Shown: piece by piece, positions 6,746 to 10,993 of the stretch
Numbering within the stretch: the first letter of the stretch is position 1
How the letters are laid out: each line of letters opens with the position of its first letter
DNA from: Promethearchaeota archaeon
GTDB taxonomy: Archaea > Asgardarchaeota > Lokiarchaeia > Sigynarchaeales > MK-D1
Assembly (NCBI GenBank): GCA_016839865.1
Contig: JAEOTN010000380.1
Span: 1 to 10,993 of the forward strand
Direction of reading: 5' to 3'
Length of the DNA stretch: 10,993 nt
Translations under genes and position numbers: made by a program
The notes under the pieces: generated by a model
Told to the model about the DNA's origin: nothing
The model's database searches: none
What the model saw: only the letters and a program-made list of their open reading frames with translations

Positions 6746-7984
6746 TTAGAATTTTCGAAGATACGGTTTTAAGACGTTTACAAATAAGTGTGCATTCGTC
6801 GTTAATTGGGTGTTAGACCAATCTATGGGACTATGGTATAATCCGAAAATAAAACAATCATGGTTATTACCTTTTTCTTTCTTCCAAGAAGGAATATACC
6901 CATATACTGAGAATCCTAAATCCATAATTAATTGTTGATGATCTGTATTTGTTGCAGGAAGATACATTTCGAAATATTCTAATTTTTCGCGTTGGAAGAC
7001 ATCTTTTAGCGCTAATAAAAGAGTAGCTAATTCCATTTGAGAATTTGAAGGAATTAATTCGAACATAGTGTGTTCCCCACTGGCAATAGAATCATTCAAG
7101 ATAAATGATAGTTTAGATCCTGCGGGTGTCTGGATTTGTACCAGATGAGTGTTGTATTTTTGGGGGATTTTTTCGATAAAGCAGCGATTTGCAATTTCTG
7201 TTGCTTTTGCTACAAACGGCAATGTTAAACTGAATGAAGAGGATTTCATATTTCCATTAGGAAGATTATAATATTTGGAGATATGATTATAGAGAGGTTG
7301 AAATGCAGGTAAGATCTCAGGATGGAAATTTCTAAGTTTATGCAAACGATCTTGCGTGTAAGCTACTTCTAGGACGTCTGACTCACGTACTGAATCACCG
7401 TTAAATATATCTTTGTTGGGTAGGAATGCACATGGGCGACTTCCTGTCTCTTCCATCCATAATTGACCAATCGAGTGTTCTGTCCGAGTTTCTCCAAACC
7501 ATAACTCAGTTTTTGTGGAGTACTGCTTATACCCTTGATAAACAGTTTCGATAAATCGATTTTTCAAGTGGAGTTTATTTCGGTGTTCTGGACGAACCAT
7601 TAATCCTCGAAGGTATCCTTTACGTTCCTTCTCATCAATCCCAATAAGCATAAATCCGCCAATTGTAGAACCATCCTCAGTATCATATATTCCAATAAAT
7701 CCAGATTCTCTATTCTTTGCAAATTTACTGACATATTCAACGTCTAACATATCCTTATATGGGTAATATCCATTGTAGACGTTATAATTTACAGAAATGA
7801 TTTGATATACATCATCTTCTTGTGCGTACCGAATCGGAGATTTAAGTTTAAAGACATTTTTCGTAACAGGAGATTCCTTTTGTGAAATGAAATCTTCGAT
7901 GCCTAATGGCAGTTGTTTCCGTTTCAACAGTTTGAGGAGCTCACTCTCTCTACTAGGTATATCAGTACGCTGAGGACTCTGCAT
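6746..7984 (-). CDS. GNAT-family N-acetyltransferase with extra C-terminal domain
   Basis: Probable acetyl-CoA-dependent acyltransferase; the substrate is unknown. Seen: about 50 leading residues, then a GNAT fold with the first strand-helix IRYAQEDDVYQI (51-62), strand IGGFMLIGIDE (108-118), and motif A YLRGLMVRPEHRNKLHLKNRF (124-144). The usual Q/RxxGxG/A acetyl-CoA loop is degenerate here (RNKLHLKN). A conserved-looking segment then reads GSRPCAFLPNKDIF ... RESD (181-203). The C-terminal half (about 230-412) looks like a second, diverged GNAT-like domain ending GFSVYGYIPSW (357-367) and FGLYH (380-384), phrases common at the end of GNAT folds. The length of 412 residues is about twice a single GNAT (150-180). 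It is the only gene of its transcript and has its own 441-bp upstream region with a palindromic site. Alternatives such as a beta-lysine or amino-acid acetyltransferase cannot be settled from sequence alone. Confidence 0.72.
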   Translation of the reverse strand: MQSPQRTDIPSRESELLKLLKRKQLPLGIEDFISQKESPVTKNVFKLKSPIRYAQEDDVYQIISVNYNVYNGYYPYKDMLDVEYVSKFAKNRESGFIGIYDTEDGSTIGGFMLIGIDEKERKGYLRGLMVRPEHRNKLHLKNRFIETVYQGYKQYSTKTELWFGETRTEHSIGQLWMEETGSRPCAFLPNKDIFNGDSVRESDVLEVAYTQDRLHKLRNFHPEILPAFQPLYNHISKYYNLPNGNMKSSSFSLTLPFVAKATEIANRCFIEKIPQKYNTHLVQIQTPAGSKLSFILNDSIASGEHTMFELIPSNSQMELATLLLALKDVFQREKLEYFEMYLPATNTDHQQLIMDLGFSVYGYIPSWKKEKGNNHDCFIFGLYHSPIDWSNTQLTTNAHLFVNVLKPYLRKF

Positions 7985-8017
7985 TTTAATACCCTTTGGA
8001 ATTATTGATAGATTTCC

Positions 8018-8044
8018 TGTATTAAAGCCCCCACTTTTAATACA
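8018..8044. promoter_or_regulatory. Perfect 9-bp inverted repeat, operator-like, upstream of the acetyltransferase
   Basis: TGTATTAAA (8018-8026) and TTTAATACA (8036-8044) are exact reverse complements separated by a GC-rich 9-nt spacer. Half-site centres are 18 nt apart, a little under two helical turns, which would suit a dimeric helix-turn-helix repressor. The site starts 34 nt before the acetyltransferase ATG (7984). Its right arm also looks like a TATA box on the minus strand (TGTATTAAAAG), so a bound protein could block transcription. It could instead act as an RNA hairpin in the leader. Confidence 0.45.
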
Positions 8045-8085
8045 TTTGATCCTACAACAATCCTCTTGGTACCTTTTCTGTCAAA

Positions 8086-8099
8086 CTTTATAAATATAT
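8086..8099 (-). promoter_or_regulatory. Strong TATA-like element, likely acetyltransferase promoter
   Basis: On the minus strand this reads ATATATTTATAAAG, close to the archaeal TATA consensus. It lies about 100 nt before the acetyltransferase ATG, so a transcript from it would have a leader of roughly 80 nt including the inverted repeat. Because it is nearly symmetric it could also fire on the plus strand, where only a 21-codon frame (ATG at 8120) follows. Orientation is uncertain. Confidence 0.35.
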
Positions 8100-8388
8100 C
8101 GACGAGTCATAACATGTAGATGGTACATAGAGATTATTCGGACGAAATTCGCACTCAAAACAAGTTTTGTATTGCAGAAAAGTAGAGTTTCCATCGAGTG
8201 GATTAAATTTTGGTACAATATTTCCACCTAAACTTGTGGTTATCCTTATAGGGTAAACTAATACGAATTCTAACAAAATTTTTAGAAGATTTACAAATTT
8301 CGAATAAATATCATTCCTAAATCGCTGCAAAACTCAACAATACCTAAACAACTATTAAAGTAAGGTTAGAAATTTCAACTATAAATTG

Positions 8389-8425
8389 ATAAACAAAAAC
8401 AAAATAAAATGAACAAAAGGAAAGT
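8389..8425 (-). terminator. U-rich terminator after the OppF-like gene
   Basis: Immediately after the stop codon of the OppF-like gene the minus-strand transcript runs through several T-rich blocks (CTTTTG, ATTTTATTTTG, TTTTTG, TTTATC) with no hairpin. Repeated short U-tracts of this kind are typical archaeal intrinsic termination signals and would end the ABC transporter transcript. Confidence 0.5.
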
Positions 8426-9457
8426 TTAATTTTCGTCATATAAATGACATGACACTCGCCGAGTTTCAGACAATTGTCTCATTTTTGGAAAATCTAGTTC
8501 GCATGGCATATCATCAGTTTTTGAAAAGCATCGCGGATTGAATGGACAACCCGATGGAGGGTTCGCTGGAGATGGTACTTCACCTTTGAGAATTATTTGT
8601 TGCTGTTTCTCTTCTTCATTAACTGCTGGTCGGGCAGACAATAACGCCTGCGTGTACGGATGTTTGGGGTTATAGAAAATGTCAGCAATTTCACCCTCTT
8701 CAACAATATGTCCAAGATACATAACGGAGACTTTGGCACCGACGTGATGAATTACCGATAGATCATGGGTAATAAATAGATATGCTAACTCAAACTCTTT
8801 TTGAAGATCTTCTAATAAGTTAAGAATCTGACTTTGGACACTTACATCTAATGCAGATGTTGGTTCATCCAATACAATGATATCTGGATTACATGCTAAT
8901 GCACGAGCAATAACAATTCTCTGTTTTTGACCTCCAGAAAACTCATGGGGATAGCGATCTAAATGCTCTCGTTTTAAAGATACTTGTTCTAGTAAATTTA
9001 AGACTTCTCTACGTATCTCGAGTCTTTTATTCATACCCATTAAGTTACGTAAGGGTTCACCAATAATATCAACAATTTTCATTCGTGGATTCAGTGACGC
9101 ATCAGGATCTTGAAACACCATTTGTATTTTTTGACGATCTTTTTGACTAAGACCTTCGTCAATACGAGAATTTCGGTAGAATATTTGACCAGATTTAATA
9201 GGTACTAATCCAAGTACACCTTTTCCGATAGTAGTTTTACCACAACCACTTTCTCCTACTAATCCAAGAGTTTCTCCAGGCATTATTTTTATAGATACAT
9301 TTTGAACTGCTTTGATTTCACCAATTTGTCTTTGGAATATTCCTCCAAAAATTGGATAGCTTATACTAACTTTATCCAATGAGATAACTGGATCTTGGAT
9401 TTTTCGCTCTTTAGTTGGAGGCAAAGCCCCAGTTTGACTATAAGTTTCTTCTGTCAT
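8426..9457 (-). CDS. oppF: Oligopeptide/dipeptide ABC transporter ATP-binding protein, OppF/DppF-like
   Basis: One of two ATPase subunits that power peptide import through the OppBC-type permeases at the inner face of the membrane. Seen: Walker A GESGCGKTT (68-76), Q-loop Q116 in VFQDPDASLNP, ABC signature FSGGQ (173-177, first residue F in place of the usual L), Walker B IIVLDEPTSALD (193-204), and switch His H231 in FITHD. The tail is the oligopeptide-transporter C-terminal domain with four cysteines in the pattern GCPFNPRC ... C ... SCH. Such a four-Cys cluster holds an iron-sulfur centre in some family members. All motifs are intact, and 343 residues is normal for OppF. Its ATG directly follows the stop codon of the OppD-like gene (TAA-ATG), with AAGGAGA 12 nt upstream inside that gene, so the two are translated from one message. 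Substrate could also be another solute carried by this family, such as nickel or sugars. Confidence 0.93.
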   Translation of the reverse strand: MTEETYSQTGALPPTKERKIQDPVISLDKVSISYPIFGGIFQRQIGEIKAVQNVSIKIMPGETLGLVGESGCGKTTIGKGVLGLVPIKSGQIFYRNSRIDEGLSQKDRQKIQMVFQDPDASLNPRMKIVDIIGEPLRNLMGMNKRLEIRREVLNLLEQVSLKREHLDRYPHEFSGGQKQRIVIARALACNPDIIVLDEPTSALDVSVQSQILNLLEDLQKEFELAYLFITHDLSVIHHVGAKVSVMYLGHIVEEGEIADIFYNPKHPYTQALLSARPAVNEEEKQQQIILKGEVPSPANPPSGCPFNPRCFSKTDDMPCELDFPKMRQLSETRRVSCHLYDEN

Positions 9458-10993
9458 TTATATCACATTCTCCTTGTATTCTTCACCTAATTTATCAAAA
9501 TACCCGGATTCATATTTCGATCGGTCTTTTTCATATATCCAGCATGCTACAGAATTTCCATTGTCCTGTTCCATCAAATGAGGTCTTATTGTTCTGCATA
9601 TTTCCATTGAATGTTCACATCTCGGATGGAATCTACATCCAGGAAGTGGAAATATCAAATTAGGCACCATACCAGGAATAATAGATAATTTCTTATGACG
9701 ATCTTCAGGTTTTACCCGAGGAATAGCTCCTAAAAGCCCATGAGTGTAAGGATGCATGGGTTTCTCGAACAGCTCATGTTTTTCTCCATATTCTACAATA
9801 TTTCCTGCATACATAACTGCAACCTTGTCGCACAACTCATATATCACACCAAGGTTGTGAGTTATAAACAGAACAGAATTGTGAAGACGCTTTTTAAGAT
9901 CACGAATTAATTCTAAAATTTGAGCTTGAATTGTTACATCTAATGCCGTTGTTGGTTCATCACAGATCAACAGTTTCGATTGGCAAGCCAAACCCATGGA
10001 GATCATTATTCGTTGTCGCATCCCACCAGAAAGCTCATGAGGATATCGATCAAGCATTTTTCGACTATCTGCAATTCCAACAGATTTGATAATTTTTGCA
10101 GATTCTTCCAAAGCTATATCCATTAGCTTAATACGTCTGCGGACTAATAGTTTTAATTCAACTATTTCATCGTCAATATCTCTTCGGTACTCGAGTAATG
10201 GACTTAATTGATTTGATAATTCATCTTTACGTTGCTTATTGATTCGGACTGAATCTACCTGCTGTTGAAGATGATCTATTTGATCTTGTATTTTTGGAGG
10301 GAGAGATAGCATATCTAGGTCTCTAAGATCTTCAAATTCTGTCCTTAAATCCCACTTCAGAGAATCAAAATCACGATAAAGTTTAGTTTGTTGTCGTTTG
10401 AGTTCTTCCATAACATAATTCAGTTCTTGGAATCTCTCTTCATCAACATTCATTCTTATCTTCTTTAGCCCGTTTGAGTCTTCGAATTCATGATATTTTT
10501 CATAGAAATCACGGGAAACTGATTCATGTTCCACTCGTAAAGTCCTATATTGACTCCTAGCTTTAGATTTCTTGATTTTCAGCTGTCTGTATCCTTCATC
10601 TTCGCGGATTTTCTGAATTTTCTCCATGATATATTCTCGATTATTTTCCACAGCAACGATATCATTAAATTCTTGTTTTAGTGCAGTTACCTGTTCAATA
10701 ATCTTAAGATCCTGAAGTTCTTTTGACATAGCAGTAGCGATTTGCTGGAATTGTGTTTCATCAGTTATTTGATTTAATTCATTAAACTTATTGACAAAAT
10801 ATTCAATTTTGGCATCTTCAAAGTGCAATACCTTCATATATCGAATGGGTAAATCAATCTGCATTTCTCTTTGATTTTTCAAAATTTCTAGTTCATTTAT
10901 AACTTTAGTACGCTTCATTTCTTCTTTCGTAGCGACATTTGCAACTTTATCAAATTGAGCCATCTCTTTCCAAAATTGATTTAGACCATCACG
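9458..10993 (-). CDS. oppD: OppD/DppD-like ABC transporter ATPase with long coiled-coil insertion (5' partial)
   Basis: The frame stays open to the window edge (the last codons read RDGLNQFWKEMAQ), so the ATG at 10963 is internal and the N-terminal part with Walker A and Q-loop lies outside. Seen: ABC signature in YPHELSGGMRQR (about 10011-10046), Walker B LLICDEPTTALD (near 9945-9980), switch His in FITHN (near 9860), and the OppD C-terminal domain with PGCRFHPRC and two further cysteines. The match to ordinary OppD resumes near 10120 at ALEESAKIIKSVGI. Everything before that in the window, about 280-290 residues, is highly charged, Glu/Lys/Arg/Gln-rich, helix-forming sequence with heptad-like spacing, interrupted by a proline-containing turn (LPPKIQDQ). 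Normal OppD has only a few dozen residues between Q-loop and signature. The ATPase half looks intact. It should pair with the OppF-like protein encoded just downstream. The insertion's role is unknown. Confidence 0.88.
   Translation of the reverse strand, partial: RDGLNQFWKEMAQFDKVANVATKEEMKRTKVINELEILKNQREMQIDLPIRYMKVLHFEDAKIEYFVNKFNELNQITDETQFQQIATAMSKELQDLKIIEQVTALKQEFNDIVAVENNREYIMEKIQKIREDEGYRQLKIKKSKARSQYRTLRVEHESVSRDFYEKYHEFEDSNGLKKIRMNVDEERFQELNYVMEELKRQQTKLYRDFDSLKWDLRTEFEDLRDLDMLSLPPKIQDQIDHLQQQVDSVRINKQRKDELSNQLSPLLEYRRDIDDEIVELKLLVRRRIKLMDIALEESAKIIKSVGIADSRKMLDRYPHELSGGMRQRIMISMGLACQSKLLICDEPTTALDVTIQAQILELIRDLKKRLHNSVLFITHNLGVIYELCDKVAVMYAGNIVEYGEKHELFEKPMHPYTHGLLGAIPRVKPEDRHKKLSIIPGMVPNLIFPLPGCRFHPRCEHSMEICRTIRPHLMEQDNGNSVACWIYEKDRSKYESGYFDKLGEEYKENVI
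9469..9475 (-). promoter_or_regulatory. Shine-Dalgarno site of the OppF-like gene
   Basis: AAGGAGA on the minus strand, inside the last codons of the OppD-like gene and 12 nt before the OppF-like ATG. It is the clearest ribosome-binding site in the window. It fixes the start at 9457 and shows translation of a downstream operon gene, in contrast with the apparently leaderless first genes. Confidence 0.6.

Larger units (their letters stand above)
7985..8425. other. 441-bp non-coding region between OppF-like and acetyltransferase genes
   Basis: The longest gene-free stretch in the window. Next to the acetyltransferase start it holds an inverted repeat (8018-8044) and a TATA-like element (8086-8099), both listed separately. 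At its right end lies the U-rich 3' trailer of the OppF-like gene. The middle (about 8100-8385) has no tRNA-like arms and no C/D-box motifs I can see. Open frames here are short or need a TTG start. A 14-bp self-complementary stretch CAAAACAAGTTTTG lies at 8156-8169. It may carry a small RNA or the remains of a gene, but nothing supports either. Confidence 0.6.

Noticed and set aside
8120..8185. A 21-codon plus-strand frame starting about 29 nt after the TATA-like element.
   Set aside because: Very short, no coding character, and the TATA element is better assigned to the acetyltransferase on the other strand.
8088..8330. An 80-codon open frame on the minus strand in the long intergenic region, with a hydrophobic stretch near its N-terminus.
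   Set aside because: It needs a TTG start, has no ribosome-binding site, ends inside the TATA-like element, and its sequence resembles no family I know.
7985..8425. Search for tRNA, C/D-box RNA or CRISPR repeats in the long gap.
   Set aside because: No T-arm-like motif, no RTGATGA/CTGA pairs and no regularly spaced repeats could be found on either strand.
9458..10963. Treating the ATG at 10963 as the true start of the OppD-like protein, giving a 501-residue protein without Walker A.
   Set aside because: The ten codons from 10993 to 10964 are open and in frame, and an ABC ATPase without Walker A and Q-loop is implausible; the gene is cut by the window edge.

Overview
The window is AT-rich and gene-dense. 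It reads as archaeal chromosome. The best evidence is a tRNA-splicing endonuclease (EndA) family protein next to the archaeal PIN-plus-P-loop-ATPase family (COG1855), with TATA-like boxes about 26-28 nt in front of several start codons, few clear Shine-Dalgarno sites, and U-rich rather than hairpin termination. An Asgard lineage is my guess from overall gene style; nothing here proves it.

Layout. 2-2836 (+): a large N6-adenine-type DNA methyltransferase, possibly a type IIG restriction-modification enzyme. 5482-2837 (-): an EndA-family protein that has lost two of its three catalytic residues, followed after 27 bp by the PIN/ATPase protein; the two probably form an RNA-related operon. 5590-6741 (+): a HycI/HybD-type [NiFe]-hydrogenase maturation protease and then a small HExxH (zincin-like) protein of unknown function. 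7984-6746 (-): a GNAT acetyltransferase with an extra C-terminal domain. 7985-8425: the only long non-coding stretch, holding a perfect 9-bp inverted repeat, a strong TATA-like element and a U-rich terminator. 10993-8426 (-): two oligopeptide/dipeptide ABC transporter ATPases, OppD-like then OppF-like, in one operon. The OppD-like gene is cut by the right edge.

How the genes relate. The two ABC ATPases should form one heterodimeric motor for a peptide importer whose permeases and binding protein lie outside the window. EndA and the PIN/ATPase may share an RNA-processing context. The hydrogenase protease implies a [NiFe] hydrogenase elsewhere in the genome. The methyltransferase, HExxH protein and acetyltransferase have no visible partners here.

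Most notable points: (1) the OppD-like ATPase carries a coiled-coil-like insertion of at least about 280 residues before its ABC signature, giving it an SMC/Rad50-like layout; (2) the EndA protein looks like a non-catalytic structural subunit; (3) the PIN/ATPase has a low-complexity linker where I would expect a KH domain; (4) a palindromic operator-like site lies in front of the acetyltransferase. I see no tRNA, rRNA, CRISPR array or insertion sequence.
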